From NCBI RefSeq assembly GCF_000745425.1, contig NZ_JQJH01000010.1, positions 105,321 to 169,320 on the forward strand: a stretch of 64,000 nt of DNA, written 5' to 3'. How positions within the stretch are numbered: position 1 is the first letter of the stretch; every line of letters starts with the position of its first letter. Source of the stretch: Beijerinckia mobilis. Its GTDB lineage: Bacteria; Pseudomonadota; Alphaproteobacteria; Rhizobiales; Beijerinckiaceae. Below are positions 56,617-64,000 of this stretch, one piece after another. The notes beneath the pieces are model-generated. The model searched no databases. It was not told the DNA's origin and saw only the letters and a list, made by a program, of their open reading frames with translations. Position numbers and translations under genes: made by a program.

Positions 56617-57726
56617 TTACCGGCACGGGTTGAATGATGACAATTGCGCCAGCAGGCCGACGAGCTCGCTCTGGCGATGCGTGTCGGTCTTCGAAAACAC
56701 GGCTTTGAGATGCGCGCGTGCCGTCTCCAGCTTGATGCCGAGCACCTCGGCGGCGTCAGCGAGGCTTTCTCCCGATGAGAGTTGCCTGGCGAGCCGGGCT
56801 TCAGCACGCGTGAGACCGAAAATCGCCCGTAAAGTTTCCTCTGGCGGACGAGGGCGATGATCAAGATCTACGAGCACGACGATGGCGCGGCAGGCGGCGA
56901 TGAGATCGCCTGAAGTCGGTGTCATGCGTGAAGGATAGGCGAGAAGCGGACGCCGGGCGGGATCCTTGCGTGGCAATGGAACAGGCGGGGTCAGCGAAAC
57001 AGGACCGGGAGACCAGAGAAGCGTCCGCAAGGCTTGATCTAGCGCCGATGTTGCCTGTGCCGACCAAGAGGCGAGGCGCTTGTTGGCGATTGTCACATCG
57101 CCGTCGAGCAGCCGATCGGCAGATGCATTGGTCCTCTGGACTTGCCCCATGCGATCGAGCAGGACGACCGCCTTCCCCGAGGACTCGAACGCGCCGAGAG
57201 CGCTTTCCACTTTAGCAAAGCTTAGGGCTTCGGCAAGCGCCGCGGCGCTCGAGAGCTTGGCGCTCAAGGACGCAATAAGACGAAGTTCCTCGGGGTTAAA
57301 ACGGCCCTGTCCGATCCCTCGCTGCAGCGACAGTACCCAGACATCGTGATCACTGGCCACTTTGACGATGGCGCCGGACTGCAAGCCTGCCCTCGCGAGG
57401 AAGTCCTGGTAATATTCATGCCTCTGCATGTCTTCGGCTGTGAAAATATCGAAATCGGTCGCGACGCCGTTGCGCATCATCAAAGGGATCGCGCGATAGC
57501 GTTCATCCCGCTGGTACCATCCGTCACGCAGGTAGGTTTCGTATGTGCCAAGCATGGATCTGGTGAGAGGAATGCTGACGGCGGGGCCTTTGGCCGGAAA
57601 CATCAAGGCACCCGCGCTACCTGTGGCGTCGGCGGCAATTTCCATCGCCTGATTCCACAAATTCGGGTCGATTGCAGCTTCCACAAAAGCCGCTTCCACT
57701 TGAGCGAGCGATTTTCTCACCGGCAT
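56617..57726 (-). CDS. LuxR-type (GerE-domain) transcription regulator
   Basis: A 369-residue regulator with a C-terminal helix-turn-helix of the LuxR/GerE type (FGLTRAEARLARQLSSGESL, then ADAAEVLGIKLETARAHLKA). The long N-terminal part (~1-290) is an all-alpha/beta sensor-like region containing LWNQAMEIAADATGSAGALM and a PAS-like segment (VVLLDRMGQVQRTNASADRL). It does not match an acyl-homoserine-lactone domain. The ATG at 57726 is used; a TTG two codons earlier also fits. The adjacent T2SS operon is on the same strand but separated by an AT-rich spacer, so control of it is possible yet unproven. Confidence 0.85.
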   Translation of the reverse strand: MPVRKSLAQVEAAFVEAAIDPNLWNQAMEIAADATGSAGALMFPAKGPAVSIPLTRSMLGTYETYLRDGWYQRDERYRAIPLMMRNGVATDFDIFTAEDMQRHEYYQDFLARAGLQSGAIVKVASDHDVWVLSLQRGIGQGRFNPEELRLIASLSAKLSSAAALAEALSFAKVESALGAFESSGKAVVLLDRMGQVQRTNASADRLLDGDVTIANKRLASWSAQATSALDQALRTLLWSPGPVSLTPPVPLPRKDPARRPLLAYPSRMTPTSGDLIAACRAIVVLVDLDHRPRPPEETLRAIFGLTRAEARLARQLSSGESLADAAEVLGIKLETARAHLKAVFSKTDTHRQSELVGLLAQLSSFNPCR

Positions 57727-58343
57727 GCGCAAACTGCTGTCAAAAAATACATAGAAACACCTTTAAAAATAAGCATATCGAATTTTTTGTGGTGTAGAGT
57801 AAAGCTAAGAAAGTATATGGATTATGTAGGTATTAATAAGATAAATACTTTGATAGAACGGAAGGCTACACAGAAGTACGCTAAAAATGAACGTTGCTTC
57901 TCCAGAAATACCAAACTCAAAAATTCAGAGCGTTTTCAATGTAAGGAAATCACGTAGTGAGTCAAATTTATCACCGCATGCTTTAGAGCGGAGGATGGTC
58001 AGATCTGATACTCTGTATCTTTGATCGGTTTCACAACTATCTTAAATTCGGAATCTGCTCTTGGGCTTGATACTTCACGATAATAGCGAGTGTCACAGGC
58101 GAAGCGGAATTTGCGACCGATATATCGATTAAGGCAATCTAGCGCGAATAAGCGGGTGGCCAACCGGAATAAATGATAAACAATAATTTTAATCAAATTT
58201 ACTTTAGTTTCATCTTGATAAAACAATCTTGGTTCAATTGGAAATAAACACTTTTTGAACACTTATACTAAAGTGCGATGAATCAGGTTCAGACTGTTTT
58301 GTTCTTATGGGTCTGAAGCGACAACTCTCGAATGTCATGGACA
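57727..58343. other. AT-rich island between the LuxR-type gene and the T2SS operon
   Basis: A stretch of about 600 bp with base composition clearly lower in GC than its neighbours. Frames such as the minus-strand one at 57999-58262 (87 codons, GTG start) show no family resemblance. A degenerate long module of the palindromic repeat lies at 57926-57989. The T2SS operon ends at 58344 with no visible terminator, so transcripts may enter this region. Confidence 0.5.
57926..57989 (+). repeat. Degenerate long-module palindromic repeat
   Basis: CAGAGCGTTTTCAATGTAAG at one end and ATGCTTTAGAGC at the other, with GGAAATCACGTAGTGAGTC in the middle, match the long module of the TAGAGC family (AGAGCATTTTC ... 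GGAATCGCGGAGCGATCC ... ATGCTCTAG) imperfectly. It may be an old copy. Confidence 0.5.
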
Positions 58344-58781
58344 TTAACGGGAATGAGCGTCCTTCTTCCCCAGGACGAGAACGAGCGAGCGTTCGCCGTT
58401 TCGCAATTCGATGCTGCGTGGGTCGACGCGTGTCACGGCCCATCCGTCTATCGCATCGCCTTGTTGCAGGCTGCGCGGCTTCGCGGGATTATCCGCGATG
58501 AGGAGGACCCGTTTTTCCTGCTCGCTATAGACGATGCCGACCAGGCGCACGCGCGGCGGTGGTGTTTCCACTGGCGGCGGAGGTGGTGGAGGCGGTTCAT
58601 AATGGGCGACAGGCTTTGGGGGGCCGCGGCGCGTGGGGACGAAGAGCGGGCGCTCGCGCGTAGCCTCGAAATCGGTGAGCGCTGGCTCGGCTATCGCCGG
58701 GTGGATGAATTTTGAACCGCTCCCGGCAAGGGCCGAAACAATGAGCAGAAGAAACAGTCCGCGATGCGTCTTTGACCTCAT
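58344..58781 (-). CDS. GspC/PulC-like type II secretion protein
   Basis: A 145-residue protein, the last gene of the T2SS operon. A signal/anchor segment (residues ~6-26, LFLLLIVSALAGSGSKF) is followed by an uninteresting linker with eight consecutive prolines, then a small beta domain (RVRLVGIVYSEQEKRVLLIA, PRSLQQGDAIDGWAVTRVDP) that looks like the homology region of GspC/PilP-type proteins that dock to the GspD secretin. It is shorter than classic GspC and lacks a PDZ domain. Start ATG overlaps the gspM stop by 4 bp. Confidence 0.7.
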   Translation of the reverse strand: MRSKTHRGLFLLLIVSALAGSGSKFIHPAIAEPALTDFEATRERPLFVPTRRGPPKPVAHYEPPPPPPPPVETPPPRVRLVGIVYSEQEKRVLLIADNPAKPRSLQQGDAIDGWAVTRVDPRSIELRNGERSLVLVLGKKDAHSR

Positions 58782-59446
58782 GTTGGCACCCGCCAATAGG
58801 CGACAGTCTTGAATGTGGCCCGCAACATCGGTGTATTCGAATTCTCACCACCGATTTGCGCGGGTTGCACATTGAGGGATTCGATGAAGAAATAGGGAGC
58901 GCCGGTTTCAAGCTGGAAAATTAACGCTTGAAGCGCCTCGATTTTTCCCTCGACCACGACATCGGCGGCAATACGATGATCCTGTCCTGGTGTCGCCGTC
59001 TGGAGAAAATCTTCGCCAGCCCCTTCCACGCGGCTCGACAGAAGATTGCCGGCGGAATCGGTGACGGCAGCGCGCAGGAGCCGATCGACTTCAGCGGCAG
59101 CAAGCGTCTTTGTCGTCGCGACGATAAAAGGCTCACGCATATCGACAGCTTGATCGGTGCCTGTGCCTTGAAGCTGCGGCGGCTGTTTCTTGCGCAGGAC
59201 GGCGAGTTGTTCCGTCTTGGCGTCGCGTTCGAGCTTCATCGCGCCGAGCTCGTTCGCCTGCATGAGCAAAACGCCGATGCTGAGAGTGAAAAAGCCTGCG
59301 AGAAGGATGAGAGCGCCGGCCGGGCCTTTGAAGGTCAGGTCCTGTGTCGCGAGGCTTTTGACCGCCGTGGCAAGGGATGCCCAATCGATGGAGAGGCGGT
59401 TGGGGCGGACCTTGCGCAGGACGAAGGAAAAAAAGGCGGAAGGCAT
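58778..59446 (-). CDS. GspM-like type II secretion protein
   Basis: A 222-residue inner-membrane protein with one membrane helix near residues 46-64 (GALILLAGFFTLSIGVLLMQ) and a periplasmic ferredoxin-like domain containing LLRAAVTDSAGNLLSSRVEG and LQALIFQLETGAPYFFIESL, the T2SSM_b pattern. The ATG at 59446 shares a base with the gspL stop (TGATG); a GTG three codons earlier also fits. It forms the inner platform with GspL. Confidence 0.82.
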   Translation of the reverse strand: MPSAFFSFVLRKVRPNRLSIDWASLATAVKSLATQDLTFKGPAGALILLAGFFTLSIGVLLMQANELGAMKLERDAKTEQLAVLRKKQPPQLQGTGTDQAVDMREPFIVATTKTLAAAEVDRLLRAAVTDSAGNLLSSRVEGAGEDFLQTATPGQDHRIAADVVVEGKIEALQALIFQLETGAPYFFIESLNVQPAQIGGENSNTPMLRATFKTVAYWRVPT

Positions 59447-60513
59447 CAGGAACACCGATTTTCTGAGTTCGCGACAATATGCATTTCGAGATGAAAACGG
59501 TCTACGCCACCTTCTTCGCGTGTCGTCGCGCCGGCGAAACCAACTTCGGAAAAAAACTTTGTTCCTTCAAGGCGGGGCACCAGATCCGCGACATTCCGCG
59601 ACATTCCGGAAATCCGCAGAGCCCCCTTCTCCAGAGCGAAATCATCGATATAGGCATGATCCGGCAAAGCGTCGGAAAGAGCCTCCAACAAACCGGTGAC
59701 ACAGGGCCCGATCCGATGCCGGCGGCGCAGGGATTGCGCCGTCACGACCTTCATATCGGTGCCGAGATCCGGCGGCCGCAAGAGCGCGCGCTGCCGGGCA
59801 ATATCTTCATCGAGTGTTTCGATCTCCCCGCCGACGCGCCAATATTCTAGAGCAGACAGACCGAAACCAAAGCCGATCAGCAGCAGGGCGGCCGCCAATC
59901 CATAGCTGATCCGGCGGCGCAATTTGACCGTATCATTTTCGCCGTCGAATTCATCCTTCATTGAAAGAACGAAAGCGGGGATCGCGTCATTCTCAAGCAC
60001 CAGCAGACGGATATTCGCTGCCTGGGCGGCGCGGAAAAAATTCAACCGATGGCTGATCTTGGTTCTCGCGACGACGGCGACTTCTACACGCAGTCTTGCC
60101 GGATCATCCTCGAAGGGCTCGGTTCTGACGCCGAAATAAGTATCCGCGACACGCCATGGCGTCAGCCGTTCGATCTGGTGCCGTGCCAAAGCTTCGACAA
60201 AGGGCAGGCTTTCCGCAGCGATAGGCTGGAGGCTGCGCCGCAAAATCCAGGCCTCGGGCAAAGCGAGATCAATATGTGCATTTTCGAAGGCGGTCTGCAC
60301 GGGGGATGTCGAAGTCCATCCTTCACCTTCCCGGGTGATTGAGCCAAGCAGGATCCCATCGGCGGCGAAAACATCGCAGACGTCATCACCCAGCCGCACG
60401 AGCAAACGCTTCGGCGGCGAGAAATGATCCCGGCAGGCGACGACGACAATGCTCAATGCGTCGATGAACCAGTTCCACAGGATCAGAAGCTTTGCGAAGA
60501 GGTCCGTAGGCAT
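59446..60513 (-). CDS. GspL/PilN-like type II secretion protein
   Basis: A 355-residue bitopic protein. The cytoplasmic N-terminal half (RLLVRLGDDVCDVFAADGIL, LPEAWILRRSLQPIAAESLP) resembles the actin-like GspL/PilM portion. The membrane helix is at ~205-230 (YGLAAALLLIGFGFGLSALE), followed by a PilN-type periplasmic domain (LEALSDALPDHAYIDDFALE, GALRISGMSRNVADLVPRLE). Start has GAGG upstream. It connects the ATPase (outside the window) to GspM. Confidence 0.85.
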   Translation of the reverse strand: MPTDLFAKLLILWNWFIDALSIVVVACRDHFSPPKRLLVRLGDDVCDVFAADGILLGSITREGEGWTSTSPVQTAFENAHIDLALPEAWILRRSLQPIAAESLPFVEALARHQIERLTPWRVADTYFGVRTEPFEDDPARLRVEVAVVARTKISHRLNFFRAAQAANIRLLVLENDAIPAFVLSMKDEFDGENDTVKLRRRISYGLAAALLLIGFGFGLSALEYWRVGGEIETLDEDIARQRALLRPPDLGTDMKVVTAQSLRRRHRIGPCVTGLLEALSDALPDHAYIDDFALEKGALRISGMSRNVADLVPRLEGTKFFSEVGFAGATTREEGGVDRFHLEMHIVANSENRCS

Positions 60514-60524
60514 CGTCTCGTACC

Positions 60525-61487
60525 TCAGGGAATCATGCGCCAGGCGAGAGGCTCAGCCTTCTCGTCATCAGCTTTCGGCATAGTGAGAACGAATTCATAG
60601 CTCCTTTGGAAGCCATCCGCGAGATGAACGCGGGCGTGAGCCCGCAGGGCGCGTGCCGGTTTGAAGGTGACAGCCTCGCGCACGCGCGAAGGCAGCGCCG
60701 AGGTGGCATCATTTTCCGTCGCGAAACCTTCAGCGCGTCTGGCGAGAAAAAGTTCGCTCGCCGGACCTTCCCCTTCAAACAGGGCCGCGATCACTTTTGG
60801 ATCGGCGATCAAAGGATCGACCTTGGCGCTTCCATTGGTGACGGTCAGATAGGGCCGCATAGCGGCGAAAACCTCGGGGTCAAGGTCCCATGTTGATGCC
60901 ACGGCCTCGATATCTTCGATCGATTTCTTATTGCCTGCGCCGCGCAGCGAGGCGATCCGTTCGCTCAGCGCGCTGGCCTCGTTGGGTTCGAGACCTGCCG
61001 CGCGTGCAAGACCCGCAATCAAGGCAGGAGGCGCGAGATTGACATCGATCCGCGCAGATTCGGAAAGATAATCAATATGAAGATCGGCCTGATCCAGGAA
61101 AGCGGTGAATGAGCCGTTGCGTCGTCCGGTAGGATCGCCGGTCTGGATCTGAGCCATGACGAGGTCGACCGCGGTGCGGCCGAGTTCTTCCGCCCGCAGG
61201 GAATCAGCGAAGACCTTCGCCGCGCGGGCGTTGCTGACGACAAGATGTTGCGCGGCGGCGAGAAGGGTCGCTATCAGCGCGATCAAAAGAACGACGAAGA
61301 CGAGAATGGCTCCGCGTTGCGAATGATCTCTCTTTCGTTCGATTTTCCGAGCAGCTTCTCGTGGATCCCGCCTGGCAAGTGATGCGTCTGGCGATTGAAA
61401 AAGATCGAAAAAATGCTCCATTGTCGCGATAGAGCATTTCGGAACCATCCGAATGTGTTCCGGTATTGCTGGTGCCTGCGCTTTCAT
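60525..61487 (-). CDS. GspK-like minor pseudopilin of type II secretion
   Basis: About 320 residues from an ATG at 61487 that overlaps the gspO stop by 4 bp and follows GAGG. The pseudopilin-like hydrophobic helix is near residues 60-80 (GAILVFVVLLIALIATLLAA), preceded by a basic stretch rich in Arg/Lys/Glu (~40-58). The rest is the GspK domain with SARIDVNLAPPALIAGLARA and GAGNKKSIEDIEAVASTWDL, which carries the helix-hairpin type fold. A later ATG at 61421 would remove ~22 residues encoded by a palindromic repeat; the true start is uncertain. The frame open upstream to 62270 overlaps gspO and is not real. Confidence 0.8.
   Translation of the reverse strand: MKAQAPAIPEHIRMVPKCSIATMEHFFDLFQSPDASLARRDPREAARKIERKRDHSQRGAILVFVVLLIALIATLLAAAQHLVVSNARAAKVFADSLRAEELGRTAVDLVMAQIQTGDPTGRRNGSFTAFLDQADLHIDYLSESARIDVNLAPPALIAGLARAAGLEPNEASALSERIASLRGAGNKKSIEDIEAVASTWDLDPEVFAAMRPYLTVTNGSAKVDPLIADPKVIAALFEGEGPASELFLARRAEGFATENDATSALPSRVREAVTFKPARALRAHARVHLADGFQRSYEFVLTMPKADDEKAEPLAWRMIP
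61411..61461 (-). repeat. TAGAGC-family repeat inside the predicted 5' end of gspK
   Basis: On the plus strand AAATGCTC (61411-61418) is paired with GAGCATTT (61432-61439), and TAGAGCATTTCGGA (61430-61443) faces TCCGAATGTG. If gspK starts at 61487, the repeat encodes about residues 10-26 of the protein. Confidence 0.65.
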
Positions 61488-62299
61488 GGCCTCAACCCCA
61501 ACAGATCCGGCTCCAGCGCGAGCAAAAAAGCGCAAAGCCATGCGCAGGGCGTGAGAAAAGCGCCAAATGGCAAGAGCGTGGTGCGCGGCCCTTGTCGAAA
61601 TCCACGCTCCAGCAAGGCGACAAGGAGCGCCGAGAAAGCCGCCAATTGGAGCATGACCGAAAAACTGAAGGGATCGAGCCACACCCCCAGCGCGCCTGCG
61701 AGTTTTACGTCGCCGAAGCCTAATCCTTCGCGCGCGGTGAAAACATGATAGAGCCGCGCGATTGCATAAAACAGCACAAAGCCAAGAAGCGCTGTGGCAA
61801 GGGCAGGCCATAGCTCCGGCCACAGGTTTGACGGAAGAAGCTCTCCGAGCGTTCCCCAACCATCGGCCAATGGCACAATGATCGCCCGTGCAAGCCCCAG
61901 GAGAAGGACGGCAAGACTGGCCCAATCGGGAATGAGAAAGGATTCCAGATCGGATCGGATGATGATGACTGCGAGAAGGCCAAATCCGGTAAAGAACCAG
62001 GCGTCTGGGGGAGGAAGCAGGGTGGCGGCGCATAGACCTATGACGACGACCGCCAGGAAATAGAGGGCAGGTGGCAGATCGAGCCAGCTTTCTTCCGAAA
62101 AGCCGTCTTCCTCGTCTGCTTTGAGACCCTTGCGATCGAGCCCCTCGTGATGGAGACCACCACCTGTCGCAGTCTCGTTCTTCAGGGTCACGCTTTTGGT
62201 ATTCCTGGTTTCCGGCAACACAGGGGATGCGAGCGCGGCCGATTTCGTAGCCACGCTGGAGCCATTGCAAGGAGAATCGGAGCTATCGAGCACGAGCAA
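61484..62299 (-). CDS. Prepilin peptidase (A24 family), GspO/PilD-like
   Basis: A 271-residue membrane aspartyl protease that cleaves pseudopilin leader peptides. About 85 polar N-terminal residues precede the membrane part. The two catalytic aspartates lie in IIIRSDLESFLIPDW and in the invariant GLGFGDVKLAGALG. Six or more hydrophobic segments are visible. The N-terminal cysteine-rich methyltransferase domain of full-length PilD is absent, so it probably only cleaves. It sits between gspD and gspK, with gspD ending 3 bp before its ATG. Confidence 0.87.
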   Translation of the reverse strand: MLVLDSSDSPCNGSSVATKSAALASPVLPETRNTKSVTLKNETATGGGLHHEGLDRKGLKADEEDGFSEESWLDLPPALYFLAVVVIGLCAATLLPPPDAWFFTGFGLLAVIIIRSDLESFLIPDWASLAVLLLGLARAIIVPLADGWGTLGELLPSNLWPELWPALATALLGFVLFYAIARLYHVFTAREGLGFGDVKLAGALGVWLDPFSFSVMLQLAAFSALLVALLERGFRQGPRTTLLPFGAFLTPCAWLCAFLLALEPDLLGLRP

Positions 62300-62302
62300 T
62301 CC

Positions 62303-64000
62303 TCAATGGTGGTCGCGCATGACCTGCAGGCGTTCACGGAACTCCTCAGAAACCTGTTGAGCGTCGAAACCGTTGCGGATGACCTGCGGCCGGATGAAAA
62401 TAATCAGTTCGCTGCGGCTGTCTGACGTGCTGCGGTTCGAAACGATATCATTCAGGAAACGGATTTTATTGATGATGGGAATACCGGTGCGTGTTCCATT
62501 GCTCTTTTCCTGAATGAGACCGGCCAGCATGACGGTCTGTCCACTGGGAATAGCGATGGTGCTGCGGACCCGCCTCTGGGAAATGGTGGGCGTGAGGGTG
62601 GTCGAATCCGTGCTGCTGACGCTGCTGATCTGCTGTTCGACGTCCAGGGCCACAATCCCATTCGCATTCACGCGCGGCAGGACGTTCAGAATGATACCGG
62701 TATCCTTATATTCCACGCTGTTGACGATCGCCGAAGTCGAGGTGATCGTCGAGGTCGATTGCTGGCTGAGGATCGGCACCTGATCGCCGACCTGCAGTAC
62801 GGCGGGCTGTCGATCGACGACCACGAGCGACGGCGTCGACAGGATCTTGACATCCGTGATGGTCGACAAAGCATTGATGACGAGGCGGGGATTGACCACC
62901 TGACCGATGAGAAGATTCAAGGCCGGATTGGTCGTCGCGAGGGGAATGACCGTGGAGGTGCTCGTGCTTGAACTTGAGCTCGAACTGCTCGACCCGGAAG
63001 TATTGGTATATTGCGCCGCAACCGAGCCCTGATTCAAATAGGCCTGCACGCCATAGTTCAGCGCATCGGTCAGGGTGACTTCCGCCACCGTGACTTCAAT
63101 CGCCACCTGGGTCGGAGGCCGGTCCATCGAGCGGACGGTATGTTCGATCAGCCGATAGTCGAGCCGGTTCGCGTAGATCAAAAGGGAATTGGTGTCCACA
63201 TCAGGTGTGATCCTGATGTTCTTGTTCTTGCCAGCGCCACCGCCGCCTCCGGCGGAAGCACTATCGTCCGTGCCTGACCCGCCCGATTGGCCGCCGCTAC
63301 CGGAGCCGGATTTCAGCGAGCCGAATGGGCTTGATCCGAAGGCACTGGAGCCTGACGCGCTCGCAACCTGAGTACCGGAGGATCCGCCGAAACCGCTGCT
63401 GCTCTGGTTCGAGGATTGATTGCCGAAGCCCGAACTGAATGCACTGCTACCGGTTCCGCTTTTTCCAGCCGCCGTGCTGCTTGATGCGCCACCCGGCTGC
63501 AGAACATCCTTGTCCTGATCGTCACTGGTTTGGCCGCCGCCGCTGCCGCCATAAATCTGGTTCAGCATTTTGGCGACCGTCTTGGCATTGGCATATTGCA
63601 GCTTATAGACCTTGACGCCCAGCGCCGTGTAATCCGCCTTGTCCAGCTTGGCGACCCATTGCGTCACCTTCTGGATCGCCGCATGATTGCGCGAAACCGC
63701 CAGCACCGCATTCAGCCGGTTGATCGGCTGCATCTGCACGATATCCTTGCTCAATCCACCTTCGCCGGTGCCGAGTATGTGGTGGACCTCGTTGATCACC
63801 GTGTCAGGGCTCGAATTGGTGAGCGGCAGAACCGCCACGGAACGCGATTTCAGCCAGTCGACATCGACCATTTCAGCGGCTTCCATCGCCGCCTGACGTT
63901 CGGCGGCGGTGCCCTGCACGATCAGCAGATTGGAATCGGCCTCCATGCGGACCGAGCCGCCACGGCTCCCCAGCCCCTCGAGAACGCGGCCGACCAGAGA
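62303..64000 (-). CDS. gspD: Type II secretion secretin GspD (5' part beyond the window)
   Basis: The C-terminal ~565 codons of an outer-membrane secretin; the frame stays open to the right edge, so the N-terminus is missing. N-domain repeats are visible as LLIVQGTAAERQAAMEAAEM, VAVLPLTNSSPDTVINEVHH and ALGVKVYKLQYANAKTVAKM. A Gly/Ser-rich insertion of ~95 residues follows, then the secretin core (IEVTVAEVTLTDALNYGVQA, SGQTVMLAGLIQEKSNGTRT, GIPIINKIRFLNDI). A second Ser-rich patch lies in the core. It forms the outer-membrane pore of T2SS; downstream genes gspO, K, L, M and a GspC-like one complete this part of the operon. Confidence 0.93.
   Translation of the reverse strand, partial: SLVGRVLEGLGSRGGSVRMEADSNLLIVQGTAAERQAAMEAAEMVDVDWLKSRSVAVLPLTNSSPDTVINEVHHILGTGEGGLSKDIVQMQPINRLNAVLAVSRNHAAIQKVTQWVAKLDKADYTALGVKVYKLQYANAKTVAKMLNQIYGGSGGGQTSDDQDKDVLQPGGASSSTAAGKSGTGSSAFSSGFGNQSSNQSSSGFGGSSGTQVASASGSSAFGSSPFGSLKSGSGSGGQSGGSGTDDSASAGGGGGAGKNKNIRITPDVDTNSLLIYANRLDYRLIEHTVRSMDRPPTQVAIEVTVAEVTLTDALNYGVQAYLNQGSVAAQYTNTSGSSSSSSSSSTSTSTVIPLATTNPALNLLIGQVVNPRLVINALSTITDVKILSTPSLVVVDRQPAVLQVGDQVPILSQQSTSTITSTSAIVNSVEYKDTGIILNVLPRVNANGIVALDVEQQISSVSSTDSTTLTPTISQRRVRSTIAIPSGQTVMLAGLIQEKSNGTRTGIPIINKIRFLNDIVSNRSTSDSRSELIIFIRPQVIRNGFDAQQVSEEFRERLQVMRDHH

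Noticed and set aside
57346..57957. 203-codon plus-strand frame
   Set aside because: Antisense to the LuxR-type gene for half its length, then AT-rich sequence with no protein-like composition.
57999..58262. 87-codon minus-strand frame in the AT-rich island
   Set aside because: GTG start, no ribosome site and no family resemblance; possible but unsupported.
60525..62270. 581-codon minus-strand frame read as one long gene
   Set aside because: Only the last ~320 codons show GspK features; the first part lies antiframe inside the well-supported prepilin peptidase gene.

Overview
The window reads as chromosomal core DNA of an alphaproteobacterium of the order Hyphomicrobiales (Rhizobiales). The evidence is gene order and gene content: folA-hflK-hflC-degP, a PIMT-like gene with tolC-popZ-valS, uvrC-pgsA-moaD-moaE, tamA-tamB, minCDE behind a CtrA-type box, a DUF1476 (F1-ATPase zeta) gene and CIRCE-controlled groESL. 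The base composition (moderately GC-rich with AT-rich spacers) and the intergenic repeats would fit a Beijerinckiaceae member such as Beijerinckia or Methylocella, but that genus-level guess is inference. I saw no tRNA or rRNA gene, CRISPR array, insertion sequence or prophage. About 45 protein genes are supported.

Layout. 0-6.7 kb: an IhfA-like gene and a four-gene ABC exporter operon (ybhG-F-S-R type) with its divergent CecR-like TetR regulator. 6.8-9.1 kb: groES-groEL under a sigma-70-like promoter followed by a CIRCE operator. 9.5-16.4 kb: the envelope protease block (degP, hflC, hflK, folA), interrupted by an opposite-strand yfdX gene, then a GNAT acetyltransferase and a small protein. 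17.4-25 kb: PIMT-like methyltransferase, tolC, popZ, valS. 25-30 kb: cold-shock protein, a 3-hydroxyisobutyrate-dehydrogenase-type enzyme, a DUF2380/DUF3280 secreted protein, and two sugar/acid-type regulators (SorC, GntR/FCD). 30-40 kb: tamB-tamA, then uvrC-pgsA-moaD-moaE. 40-46.6 kb: a lipoprotein, a DUF2147 protein, prs, two small proteins and an MFS exporter. 46.7-49.7 kb: a flavin reductase and minCDE. 50-57.7 kb: a glycosyltransferase-like protein facing a JmjC/cupin-like oxygenase, dnaE, and a LuxR-type regulator. 58.3-64 kb: the distal half of a type II secretion operon (gspD partial, prepilin peptidase, gspK, gspL, gspM, gspC-like), running off the right edge.

The genes serve mainly envelope quality control and export (DegP, HflKC, TamAB, TolC, Ybh exporter, T2SS), protein folding, replication and repair (DnaE, UvrC), polarity and division (PopZ, MinCDE) and nucleotide supply (Prs, FolA). 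The least explained signal is a dispersed intergenic palindromic element of about 105 bp, built from a short and a long hairpin. It has three full copies and several part copies here. In three genes the stop codon is the first three bases of the element, and one part copy lies inside the predicted gspK reading frame. Several other genes end in long perfect hairpins without a U-tract. I found no obviously new enzyme system; the glycosyltransferase/oxygenase pair, the yfdX insertion and the repeat family are the best leads.
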